From NCBI GenBank assembly GCA_963677135.2, contig CAXXLS010000014.1:545037-609036 (forward strand): 64,000 nucleotides of DNA. The letters are read 5' to 3'. The translations under genes were made by a program, and so were the position numbers. Positions 1-6,647 of the stretch are shown here, in pieces. Within the stretch, counting starts at the first letter, position 1; each line of letters begins with the position of its first letter. The notes beneath the pieces were generated by a model. That model worked only from the letters and a program-made list of their open reading frames with translations. It was not told where the DNA came from and did no database searches. The DNA comes from Seleniibacterium sp963677135. GTDB taxonomy: Bacteria; Desulfobacterota; Desulfuromonadia; Desulfuromonadales; Geopsychrobacteraceae.

Positions 1-1086
1 ATCATTAAAACTGTTCACGGTAAAAGTTTCACCCAGGCTGTAAATCCCGCCTTGCTCCATAGTTGGGGTCTCAACAATGTCATTCAAAATCACTGACTCA
101 AATCCCAGAACGATGGTTTTAGGATCTTCCCAATAAATATTAAAATCTGCTTCACCCGACTGAACCCAGACACTGGTGACACCCGGTTCATCAGTCCAGC
201 AGTCATTGTAGACAGCCTCGAAAGAATCTCCTGCGCCAAGGGCTTCGGAATGTTCACCGGGTCCATCGTACCAAATGAAAAGCATGTTTCCTGATTGGTT
301 ATTATAGGGGAAAAGGTCGCAGGTATGATCGATTCCGACACCACTGCCTGCTTCGCTCAGTGCAGTATCGTTGATGGTTACAAATTCGATCCCGTCCATA
401 CCCAACTGAATTTGGTCAAAAACCTGTTGAAAAACCCTATACCCGAAAGCCGCTGTAACAATATAGCTGTCATATTCGGTATGATCATTCAGCACCTCGT
501 TAAACTCTGCCCAGGTGAGACTGGTCGATGTAAAATACGTTTCGATATCTACCCCCGGTTGACCAGTGTCGCCGGCGTTGGCCGTGACCGTAACACGCAC
601 ACTGTCACCAGAAACACACCTGAACTGACCGGAAGTAAGCTGTTCACCACGAACCCATTGAAGAGGCTGTTCGATCTGTATTCCGAAAGTCTCAAGTTCA
701 AACATAAGGGTATAGGGTAAATCACTGGTGGTAAGATTAATCCGGGGAACATTATGAGCGGTAAGGGTATAAGTTCTGGTATTCTTGGCATACCGACCCT
801 CAAGAAAAAAACCAGCATTGATTGTTCCGCCACCTTCTAATTCAAAGGAAACACCACTACCGTTAAAATCTACAGGGCTGCCGGCTGTATACTGCACGAC
901 GGAGGGGAACGGAGGCGCCGGTTCGTCCGTACCCCCATTATCAGAACCTCCGCCGCCTCCGCCGCCTCCGCTGCCAACCACACTCATTATGCCCAGACTG
1001 AACACCAAACAAAATAACAGAAAACGTAACCAAGCTGCCCAAAACATAGGTCCTGAAGCTCTTCTCTTAAAAATATTCATTTTCAT
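1..1086 (-). CDS. Partial exported protein with polyglycine linker, function unknown
   Basis: The reading frame stays open from an ATG at 1086 to the left edge of the window (362 codons), so the 3' end is missing. A GGAGG Shine-Dalgarno sequence lies just upstream of the start, and a second in-frame ATG follows two codons later. Residues about 17-35 form a hydrophobic export signal or anchor. A run of eight glycines (GSGGGGGGGGSDNGG) follows, then a region rich in Thr, Ser, Asp and aromatics, as in beta-rich exported proteins. I recognise no named domain. It lies 47 bp downstream of the VanZ-like gene and probably shares its riboswitch-controlled transcript. The polyglycine could tether a surface domain to a membrane anchor; that is inference. 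Confidence 0.75.
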   Translation of the reverse strand, partial: MKMNIFKRRASGPMFWAAWLRFLLFCLVFSLGIMSVVGSGGGGGGGGSDNGGTDEPAPPFPSVVQYTAGSPVDFNGSGVSFELEGGGTINAGFFLEGRYAKNTRTYTLTAHNVPRINLTTSDLPYTLMFELETFGIQIEQPLQWVRGEQLTSGQFRCVSGDSVRVTVTANAGDTGQPGVDIETYFTSTSLTWAEFNEVLNDHTEYDSYIVTAAFGYRVFQQVFDQIQLGMDGIEFVTINDTALSEAGSGVGIDHTCDLFPYNNQSGNMLFIWYDGPGEHSEALGAGDSFEAVYNDCWTDEPGVTSVWVQSGEADFNIYWEDPKTIVLGFESVILNDIVETPTMEQGGIYSLGETFTVNSFND

Positions 1087-1133
1087 TGCGAACTCCTCCC
1101 TATTTAAGGATTAATTTTTCTTAAAGCACATCC

Positions 1134-1622
1134 TCAGTCTACCGTGGCTTGCTCATGCTCATCATTTAAAGGTTTTCTCCGAAGAAGTCGCCACACAAAC
1201 CAAGGCCCCACAAAACAAGCAATAAGATCAAAAAGGTCAAATGTGCCATTACATAGGTAGGACTGAAGGTTGATACTGTCTGGCAGAAGCAGCGTGATTT
1301 CGGTTGGCAACGCTTGCCCTAATTCAAATATGGTATTAATCGCTCCCCACAATAAACAGGAAAACACCAGGTATCGACGGCCTAATACTAAAAAGGTAAG
1401 CAGTGAAAATGCCATAACATGGGTAAATGTAGGGAACCACCCAAACCATCGGGTGAAAAAGATTTGATTCTGATCCAAGGAAAGGGCTGGCAATAAGAAT
1501 AAAAAGGCAGCACTGTCATGCGGCCGAGTGAGCCAGTAATAGGCAACTCCCAGCAGCAACGAAATAAACGCCATTGAAAATATCTGGTAATTGTCAATTT
1601 TTCTATTCCTGATGTTTTTCAT
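1134..1622 (-). CDS. VanZ-like integral membrane protein
   Basis: Predicted protein of about 162 residues with four or five hydrophobic segments and basic ends. The central part (FTHVMAFSLL, then IFELGQ, then GTFDLFDLIACFVG) resembles the His...Glu-x-x-Gln...Asp-x-x-Asp pattern of VanZ-like proteins, though the usual Asn near the end is not evident. VanZ-like proteins are small membrane proteins of mostly unknown biochemical role. I chose the ATG at 1622; a TTG at 1649 in the same frame falls in the U-tract of the upstream terminator and is unlikely. It is the first gene after the riboswitch at 1684-1769. Family assignment is moderate; a generic DUF membrane protein is the alternative. Confidence 0.65.
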   Translation of the reverse strand: MKNIRNRKIDNYQIFSMAFISLLLGVAYYWLTRPHDSAAFLFLLPALSLDQNQIFFTRWFGWFPTFTHVMAFSLLTFLVLGRRYLVFSCLLWGAINTIFELGQALPTEITLLLPDSINLQSYLCNGTFDLFDLIACFVGPWFVWRLLRRKPLNDEHEQATVD

Positions 1623-1650
1623 GCCATCAACTTTCAGCAAAGAAACCAAT

Positions 1651-1695
1651 AAAAAGGCCGAACTGCGTCGGAATTTCTCCTTCGGCAGTTCGGCC
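1651..1695 (-). terminator. Intrinsic terminator, expression platform of riboswitch 1
   Basis: On the minus strand an 11-bp perfect stem (GGCCGAACTGC at 1695-1685 pairing with 1666-1656) is followed by TTTTTATT. The 5' arm overlaps the 3' strand of the aptamer. Aptamer closure and terminator formation therefore compete for the same bases, as expected for a transcriptional riboswitch. Confidence 0.85.
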
Positions 1696-1769
1696 GTCTT
1701 GTTAGTTGCAGCAGTAAGACCCGAAACTTTCCGCCCTGCCTTTACAGACAGTTTGGCTTGTCGAGAGCT
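1684..1769 (-). promoter_or_regulatory. GEMM-I-like cyclic dinucleotide riboswitch, copy 1
   Basis: On the minus strand: a core CCAAAC, a 6-bp hairpin CTGTCT/AGGCAG capped by a GTAA tetraloop (GNRA), a GGAAAG joining segment, a second hairpin GGGTCTT...AAGAC, and a closing strand GGCCGAACTGCC. This order matches the class I c-di-GMP (GEMM) aptamer: tetraloop P1b docking on P2. In my alignment to the Vc2 aptamer (ACAG-GGCAAACC), the base matching G20 is A (ACAA-GCCAAACT). In Geobacter relatives, A here is associated with 3',3'-cGAMP preference. It lies between its own promoter and the terminator at 1651-1695, ahead of the VanZ-like gene. Alignment was by eye. Confidence 0.78.
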
Positions 1770-1791
1770 ACCCTGTTGACTCGTCAGTTTA

Positions 1792-1819
1792 ATAATAACA
1801 CTCTATATTCCACAGGCAA
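1792..1819 (-). promoter_or_regulatory. Sigma-70-like promoter of riboswitch unit 1
   Basis: On the minus strand TTGCCT (1819-1814) and TATTAT (1797-1792) are separated by 16 bp. The AGTGTTATTATT block is also present upstream of the second riboswitch (4253-4280) with the same spacing, which supports it as a real promoter. Confidence 0.65.
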
Positions 1820-2142
1820 CAAACCACAAATAAAAGGGGAAAATTTGGCTCCATATAATGATTTTCATGATTAGAATCACATTTAAAAAATTACCAGTTG
1901 GTCATTAACCATGACTTTTGCAGCAACCAATTGACACCTGAAAAATCAGTGTTATGAAAGATAATAGGGATAAAAGTTTTTCTGACAAAGTTAAGTCTTG
2001 GCAGGGAAGTTACGAGATCCTGAATCTGATATGCAGAGAACCAAATCTGCCGAGAAGAAGCCTGTTGCATTGCTTGACATTGTTTATTGTCCGATATTCG
2101 TGGCCTTTTGGACAACTCGTTTCAAAGATGGAGGTCGGCACC
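1820..2142. other. Intergenic region ahead of the QQQYP protein gene
   Basis: A 323-base AT-rich stretch between the divergently transcribed riboswitch unit 1 and the gene at 2143. The frame of the downstream gene is open back to an ATG at 1954, but the extra residues look non-coding and the good Shine-Dalgarno site is at 2143. A TTGACA occurs at 2074-2079 without a convincing -10 at the right distance. I see no RNA gene. Confidence 0.5.
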
Positions 2143-2745
2143 ATGAAAACCACAATGAACCGTTTAATGCTCACGGGAATACTTTTTCTGGTTATATTAT
2201 TTGGTTTTATTAGCTTCGCAACAGGAGATTGGGGGCCTCCCGAAACCAACGTGCCTCCCCAGCAGCAGTACCCCCAGCAGCAGTACCCCCAGCAGCAGTA
2301 CCCTCAAGTAAACCAACCCTTAGATGCGCCGAGTGGCATAGCCCAAAGTTTTAGAGATGTCTTTGGTCGCTTCAGTGTGAACCTACCAAGCGGCACAGTT
2401 CCCGTGGGTGCTACTTACAATTTCAATATTCCGTCATCCATGTGTCAGGTGAGCATCATGGTCATGCCTCAGGAACAGACGTTTCAAATGCAACAGCAGA
2501 ACTTCCCTTACATGATGGAGCAGATGGGGGCAACGATTGATGCCGATCAACAGACAAATGTCAAGGGTCGACAGGCACGGTTTATTGCAGCAACCATGAT
2601 TGATGAAAATACCGGAATGTCGACACATTCGATGAATGTATTTGTCTCCGGCCCAGGACTTTGGATTCAGATCATGGGATATGAACAGAATATGCAGCAG
2701 ATCAAACAAGTCTACAGTGCGGTGATGTCAGGATTGCAGTTTTAA
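2143..2745 (+). CDS. Small exported protein with N-terminal QQQYP repeats, function unknown
   Basis: About 200 residues. The start at 2143 has a GGAGG sequence nine bases upstream, better than the in-frame ATG at 1954. Residues 1-30 form a signal peptide or anchor (basic N-terminus, hydrophobic core, FATGDWG). Next come three tandem QQQYP units and a degenerate fourth, then a compact domain of about 150 residues. This domain contains SGTVPVGATYNF, a lone Cys, several Met/Gln-rich segments and a final YSAVMSGLQF. The layout suggests a flexible spacer carrying a small beta-sandwich-like domain outside the cytoplasm. No named family is recognised. It runs opposite to both riboswitch units that flank it. 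Confidence 0.75.
   Translation: MKTTMNRLMLTGILFLVILFGFISFATGDWGPPETNVPPQQQYPQQQYPQQQYPQVNQPLDAPSGIAQSFRDVFGRFSVNLPSGTVPVGATYNFNIPSSMCQVSIMVMPQEQTFQMQQQNFPYMMEQMGATIDADQQTNVKGRQARFIAATMIDENTGMSTHSMNVFVSGPGLWIQIMGYEQNMQQIKQVYSAVMSGLQF
2260..2304 (+). repeat. Three tandem 15-bp repeats encoding QQQYP
   Basis: The unit CAGCAGCAGTACCCC occurs three times head to tail (the last ends CCT). It keeps the reading frame and encodes a Gln/Tyr/Pro-rich spacer. Perfect DNA-level repeats suggest recent slippage and likely copy-number variation between strains. Confidence 0.9.
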
Positions 2746-2793
2746 CCATCAAGACAGAACAAATTGTCTCCCTTCGGATTGTTTTATTGATGG
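2746..2793. terminator. Possible hairpin between convergent genes
   Basis: CCATCAA (2746-2752) and TTGATGG (2787-2793) form a 7-bp inverted repeat that can extend through a nested GACA/TGTC pairing. It lies between two convergent genes. There is no clear U-tract, so termination is only a guess. Confidence 0.35.
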
Positions 2794-2799
2794 GCCTGG

Positions 2800-4062
2800 T
2801 TAACGATGGTTGAGTTGCCAAAGGGGAATTTCTTGATATCGTTGATACCCCGCATTCTGGTTCATTCTCTGCACAATCTCTTTCGACCAGCCGAGGTCGA
2901 TATCGCGTCTTTCGTTAGTCAGGCTGTCCTCTATAATGCGCGTACCCTGGATAGCTTCAATCCACTGGTCGTGCATCTTCTGCAGACTGTTTTCTCTTGC
3001 GCTACTCGCCTGTTGGTAAATGTCACCTGCTTCCTGAAGACTTTTTATGGCGTCTTCTATACGCCCCTGGATTACATGTTGAGCCGTTCGCGATGAACTC
3101 CAGATCTGGATAAGTACCGGCAGATTTTGTGCAAACGTATCAGATGGTGAAGCAACATAAGTCGTATAGAGAATCCAAACTCCTGTAGGACCGACATCGC
3201 CCAGCATGACATATTGAATACACCGATAGCGTCTGCCTAATGTCTCATATTCATAATCTATGTAGGCAGCCTGCGAATACCCGGCGACCAATGGAGCCGG
3301 GGAAGCTTCGATGACCCGTAAAATATTTCGTGGAGAGAGGCCTCGCTGCTGGTTTACGATGTTCAGGTAACCGTTGAATGCCTGCATAGCTGAGACGGGA
3401 TCGATCGGGTCAAAAACCGGGCCAGGATAAGAGATGCCGGCAATACTGGCAGATTGGCTGGCTGCTGTCCTGGTCATAACCTGGGACCAGATACCACGCT
3501 CAATGATACCATGAGGGCCTTCGGCGGCGGCCATTCCCTTATCCGAAAAGGTAATAGCCCAACCTTCAGGGAGTCGCATCCAGCCACTTCCGTCCGGGAA
3601 GGGTGTATCCCGCCAGTTTCTTGCCGAAGCAGCCCTATTGCTGCTGCCACCTGCAAGTCCCATCAATCGTGGCAGACTTTGCCTGATAGTTTGAGGACTG
3701 TCGAAAATAACGCCCGTTGTCCCTGTTCCGTTGCCAACCACGGCATAGGCAACCCCACCAACAGCCCTCCCCTGAATCGTTGCCCTAAAGATGGCTTGAG
3801 CATTTCGATCGTCTAGATCGCAAAAACCCGCTATCACTTCTGGTGCGCCATGAAAAAAAATGCTGACTTCCTCTAGCCCAAGCGCTAACAATTCGGCCGC
3901 GGATCCTGTGCCTCCCCGAGATGCAATGAGATGTCCTCCTGAAATCGAAGGATCGGTCAGAAGAGAATATCCATTGGGTACCTGCTGCGCCATAGTTGGT
4001 ATCGCGACAACAATCCATAGCAGATAACAACAAAAAGCTGTCCATTTGCGTATTTGTTTCAT
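2800..4062 (-). CDS. Exported protein of unknown function under riboswitch 2
   Basis: 420 residues with a clear signal peptide ending around TMAQQ (residue 26). A GGTGAGGT Shine-Dalgarno site precedes the ATG. The mature part opens with YSLLTDPSISGGHLIASRGG and has a Gly/Ser/Ala-rich centre. Its C-terminal third is rich in Gln, Arg and Glu and is probably helical (IEDAIKSLQEAGDIYQQA). One Cys pair region (GFCDLDD and RRYRCIQ) is visible. I recognise no named domain. A periplasmic or surface location is inferred from the signal peptide. The gene is the only one downstream of the second GEMM-like riboswitch, so its expression is probably set by a cyclic dinucleotide. Confidence 0.8.
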   Translation of the reverse strand: MKQIRKWTAFCCYLLWIVVAIPTMAQQVPNGYSLLTDPSISGGHLIASRGGTGSAAELLALGLEEVSIFFHGAPEVIAGFCDLDDRNAQAIFRATIQGRAVGGVAYAVVGNGTGTTGVIFDSPQTIRQSLPRLMGLAGGSSNRAASARNWRDTPFPDGSGWMRLPEGWAITFSDKGMAAAEGPHGIIERGIWSQVMTRTAASQSASIAGISYPGPVFDPIDPVSAMQAFNGYLNIVNQQRGLSPRNILRVIEASPAPLVAGYSQAAYIDYEYETLGRRYRCIQYVMLGDVGPTGVWILYTTYVASPSDTFAQNLPVLIQIWSSSRTAQHVIQGRIEDAIKSLQEAGDIYQQASSARENSLQKMHDQWIEAIQGTRIIEDSLTNERRDIDLGWSKEIVQRMNQNAGYQRYQEIPLWQLNHR

Positions 4063-4113
4063 CGTCTTACCTCACCTAGAATCTGGTCTATGACAAAACA
4101 TTGATGCAAATAA

Positions 4114-4155
4114 AAAAACCGAATTACACCAGGATTTCTCCATCGGAAGTTCGGC
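4114..4155 (-). terminator. Intrinsic terminator, expression platform of riboswitch 2
   Basis: On the minus strand the stem CCGAA (4154-4150) pairs with TTCGG (4123-4119), with partial pairing inside the loop, and a TTTTTTT tract follows. The stem is weaker than in copy 1 but sits at the same place and again uses aptamer bases. Confidence 0.65.
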
Positions 4156-4229
4156 CGTCTTGTTAGTTGCAGCAGTAAGACCCGAAACTTTCCGCCCTGC
4201 CTTTACAGACAGTTTGGTTTGTCGAGAGC
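4145..4229 (-). promoter_or_regulatory. GEMM-I-like cyclic dinucleotide riboswitch, copy 2
   Basis: Nearly identical to copy 1 at 1684-1769: same CCAAAC core, same CTGTCT-GTAA-AGGCAG hairpin, same GGGTCTT/AAGAC hairpin and the same CTCTCGACAA lead-in. Differences are confined to a few bases (for example GACAAA instead of GACAAG, and GAACTTCC instead of GAACTGCC). The base aligned with Vc2 G20 is again A. It precedes the 420-residue exported protein by about 80 bases. The near identity over some 90 bases, while flanking genes are unrelated, indicates duplication of a regulatory module. Confidence 0.78.
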
Positions 4230-4252
4230 AACCACATTAACTTTCTGCTTAA

Positions 4253-4280
4253 ATAATAACACTTTCTTGTTTACCAACAA
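4253..4280 (-). promoter_or_regulatory. Sigma-70-like promoter of riboswitch unit 2
   Basis: On the minus strand TTGTTG (4280-4275) and TATTAT (4258-4253) are 16 bp apart. It has the same geometry and shared AGTGTTATTATT block as the copy 1 promoter. Confidence 0.65.
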
Positions 4281-4813
4281 TAAACCACCGTCAAAAGCCG
4301 GAAAAAAGAGGAAAGGCTTGTACTGTCGTTCCATATTTCAAAACTAAGGAATTATGAAGTCCCAAGAAGCATCTCGTAATTGCTACTTGTCTATCGACGT
4401 CAAATGTCCTGTCAAATTGAGTTTTCACATCATCTAAGGACATTGGGAACAGGCATAGGTTGTTTTTACACTCGATTAAATCTGACAGTGTCTGTCAGGT
4501 CAGATCTGATTTTTTACATCTGATAACACAGCGGCCGCAAAGCAAACTGCATGGCGCCCGAACAGCATCCTCACCTCGGCTGGCCTGAGATCGGTCATCT
4601 GATAGGTATTGACTCCAGCATCATTTGCACATAGTTTATTGACTGACGGCTAAAGACACCTCGCTGGCCACCTGCCAACAAGAGCCGCCTCATCCCATTC
4701 TACCTGTTAAACCGACAACAGACCGCTGGCCACATTCCTCAACGTGATAATCTTCATCGTGGTTCCAAGCAGTTGACGATCCAGTTGACATATACTGGAT
4801 TTGGAGTCTGGTC
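4281..4813. other. Long intergenic region with a palindrome cluster
   Basis: 533 bases between the divergent riboswitch 2 unit and the PilZ gene. The only structure I see is a cluster of short inverted repeats at 4482-4525 and an inverted repeat ATCCAGT (4779-4785)/ACTGGAT (4794-4800) just before the PilZ gene. No ORF in the region has a convincing start. Confidence 0.5.
4482..4525. promoter_or_regulatory. Operator-like palindrome cluster
   Basis: CTGACAG-TGT-CTGTCAG (4482-4498) is a perfect 7-bp inverted repeat. It is followed at once by the palindrome TCAGATCTGA (4500-4509) and a second ATCTGAT after a TTTTTTAC spacer. The arrangement resembles repressor or activator sites, but the binding protein is unknown. 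Confidence 0.35.
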
Positions 4814-5461
4814 ATGCTGAAAATGAACTGCCCGATATGCCAACATGAAATTGTTTCGCCGCTGCTTTCAGAATGCCGCCATGTTGTCTGTCCGGCCTGC
4901 AAGCAAGAGGTCCGGGTTAAAAATATCATCGTCTACTCCAACGGATTATCCTGCCACCGTGATCAGTTGCGCACCAAACTCTATCACTACAAAGATCTTC
5001 TGGCTGCGGCATATCGCGATAAAAAACAACGCCAGGACACCTCTGACTCCCACTTTCAAAACAACACACGCAGTGAACAGTTCATAGTCACCCTCCAGGA
5101 ACTCATGGCCGGTGCCAGGGACAATTACCGGGCCACCGTGGACGATTACTTTGTCACCTATCGAAGTCACCATCTCAAAGGCTTTGCCCGGCTGCTTAAT
5201 CTCAGCGTCGCCGGCGCATGTATCCAGTCAACGACGGACGCTTCTCTGCCCTGCGCAATCAATCAGGAGTTGATACTGTCTCTGGCCGTCCCCGGACGTC
5301 CTGACGCACTCACAATCACAGGCAGGGTGTCCTGGTCATGGCCGGCTGAATCGCCCCTAAAAAAACACCGCGTGGGTGTCCAGTTCGTTGATCTCGAGCA
5401 GCAGGCCAAAACATCCCTGTTGAATTTCATCGAGCAGATCAGGCCCCACGCTGTGGGGTAA
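4814..5461 (+). CDS. Zinc-ribbon/PilZ domain protein
   Basis: 215 residues. The N-terminus has C6-x2-C9 and C26-x2-C29, with another Cys at 21: a zinc-ribbon or RING-like module. A Lys/Arg/Gln-rich helical linker follows to about residue 95. Residues about 105-213 match a PilZ domain: an Arg-containing start, the core NLSVAGACI in place of the usual D-x-S-x-x-G, later LTITGRVSWSW, and the closing HRVGVQFVDL. PilZ domains bind c-di-GMP through R-x-x-x-R and D/N-x-S-x-x-G; here the first motif is not clear, so binding is uncertain. GGAG upstream supports the start at 4814. Its partner is not evident from the neighbours. Confidence 0.8.
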   Translation: MLKMNCPICQHEIVSPLLSECRHVVCPACKQEVRVKNIIVYSNGLSCHRDQLRTKLYHYKDLLAAAYRDKKQRQDTSDSHFQNNTRSEQFIVTLQELMAGARDNYRATVDDYFVTYRSHHLKGFARLLNLSVAGACIQSTTDASLPCAINQELILSLAVPGRPDALTITGRVSWSWPAESPLKKHRVGVQFVDLEQQAKTSLLNFIEQIRPHAVG

Positions 5462-5565
5462 ATTTTACCGGTGTGCCCATAATTTTAGGAAGCAGGTTCG
5501 CCCCTGCCGGTTCAGAATTTGTTAAACTCGTATGAGTGCTCGAATTTCTTCCCGGAGGAACCTGC

Positions 5566-5994
5566 ATGTTTGATGATCTGAAAGATGGCATTCGAGAGGC
5601 GAAGCGGGGAAACACGAAACTGGGGATCAAACTGCTGGAAGGGTTTGCGGCAGGCAATGGATTTCCGGAAGCAAAAGCCTGGTACGGCTATTGTCTAGCC
5701 AACGAAAGACAGAATTTCTCCGCGGGGATTTCGCTTTGTAAAGACGCCTTGAACAGCGATCCACTGCTTTCTGACGGATACCTTGCCCTGGCCAGAATCT
5801 ACCTGCTTAGAAAACAGCGGAAGTTTGCAATTGAAGCTCTTCAGCAGGGGATGAAGGTCGGCCAGGACAGAGACATTTCCACCTTATTGAGCCACCTGGG
5901 AATCCGTAAAAAACCGGTGATTCCATTTCTCAGCAGAAACAATGTCCTGAACGTTGCTCTGGGCCGCATGATGGCCTCGCTGAAACTGCGCTAA
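5566..5994 (+). CDS. Small TPR-like protein
   Basis: 142 residues. I chose the ATG at 5566 because GGAGGAA lies seven bases upstream; an ATG at 5536 has no such site. The sequence consists of helix-turn-helix units typical of tetratricopeptide repeats (AWYGYCLANERQNFSAGISL, then GYLALARIYLLRKQRKFAIE). It has no signal peptide and ends in a basic segment. TPR proteins mediate protein contacts; the partner is unknown. It follows the PilZ gene by about 100 bp in the same direction and ends at a strong terminator. Confidence 0.75.
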   Translation: MFDDLKDGIREAKRGNTKLGIKLLEGFAAGNGFPEAKAWYGYCLANERQNFSAGISLCKDALNSDPLLSDGYLALARIYLLRKQRKFAIEALQQGMKVGQDRDISTLLSHLGIRKKPVIPFLSRNNVLNVALGRMMASLKLR

Positions 5995-6011
5995 AAAAAA
6001 GCTCCTGTTGA

Positions 6012-6045
6012 AAAGGCCACCTATTCCCAAGGTGGCCTTTGGTAT
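6012..6045. terminator. Bidirectional terminator between TPR gene and mlaC
   Basis: The 10-bp perfect stem AAAGGCCACC/GGTGGCCTTT (6012-6021 and 6031-6040) is flanked by A- and T-rich runs on either side. It can serve both convergent transcripts. Confidence 0.8.
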
Positions 6046-6047
6046 TT

Positions 6048-6647
6048 TTACTGGACGGCCGGCCGGCTCTCCATCTCGTCAACTTTCCGCTGCATCAGGG
6101 CCAGCAAACCGTCATAACCGTCACGACGGATGATTTCGCTGTAACTGGAATGATAGTTCCTGATCAGGCTGACACCTTCAATCACCAGGTCGAAGACCTG
6201 CCAGGAGCCATCCCGATAAATCATCAGGTAGTTCACCGGGATTTCAAGTTCATTGGAAACAATCACCGTGTCGACAATGGCCTTGTCGTCCTTGACCCTC
6301 TGCATCAGGTACTTGACCGTCCCTCCGGAATAGTCGTCGATCCGGTTCAGGTAGGTTCCTTCCAGAACCTTGACAAACAGGTCGGAAAACTGCTGCCGCT
6401 GTTCCATGGTCGCCGTATCCCAGTAGCTTCCCAGGGTTCTCCTCGCCATCGATTCCACATTCAGGAATTTCTGCACCCGCCCGCTGACCAGGGCCTTCTT
6501 CTGGGCGTTGTCGATGTCCTTGTTCTGAAGTACTTCAAGCACAGAATTGACCATTTTTTCAACTTCCGGTTGCGGATCGGGAAGGGCAAAAGAGGGCGCA
6601 ACGGAACATAGCAGGAAAACAAAAAGCAAAAATATTTTTCTCATCAT
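6048..6647 (-). CDS. mlaC: Periplasmic phospholipid-binding protein MlaC
   Basis: 199 residues with signal peptide (cleavage near FALPD). It matches the MlaC/Ttg2D family: helical N-terminal half with RRTLGSYWDTATMEQRQQFS and C-terminal DGSWQVFDLVIEGVSLIRNY, both hallmarks. MlaC shuttles phospholipids between the outer-membrane MlaA complex and the inner-membrane MlaFEDB transporter to maintain lipid asymmetry. The start overlaps the mlaA stop by four bases, so the two are translationally coupled. No mlaFEDB genes occur nearby, so the inner-membrane part must be encoded elsewhere. Confidence 0.93.
   Translation of the reverse strand: MMRKIFLLFVFLLCSVAPSFALPDPQPEVEKMVNSVLEVLQNKDIDNAQKKALVSGRVQKFLNVESMARRTLGSYWDTATMEQRQQFSDLFVKVLEGTYLNRIDDYSGGTVKYLMQRVKDDKAIVDTVIVSNELEIPVNYLMIYRDGSWQVFDLVIEGVSLIRNYHSSYSEIIRRDGYDGLLALMQRKVDEMESRPAVQ

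Noticed and set aside
295..720. 141-codon plus-strand frame at the left edge
   Set aside because: Antisense to the long open frame of the glycine-linker protein, which has a good start and signal peptide.
2260..2304. Short tandem repeats that might suggest a CRISPR array
   Set aside because: Units are 15 bp without spacers and keep a coding frame; no cas genes in the window.
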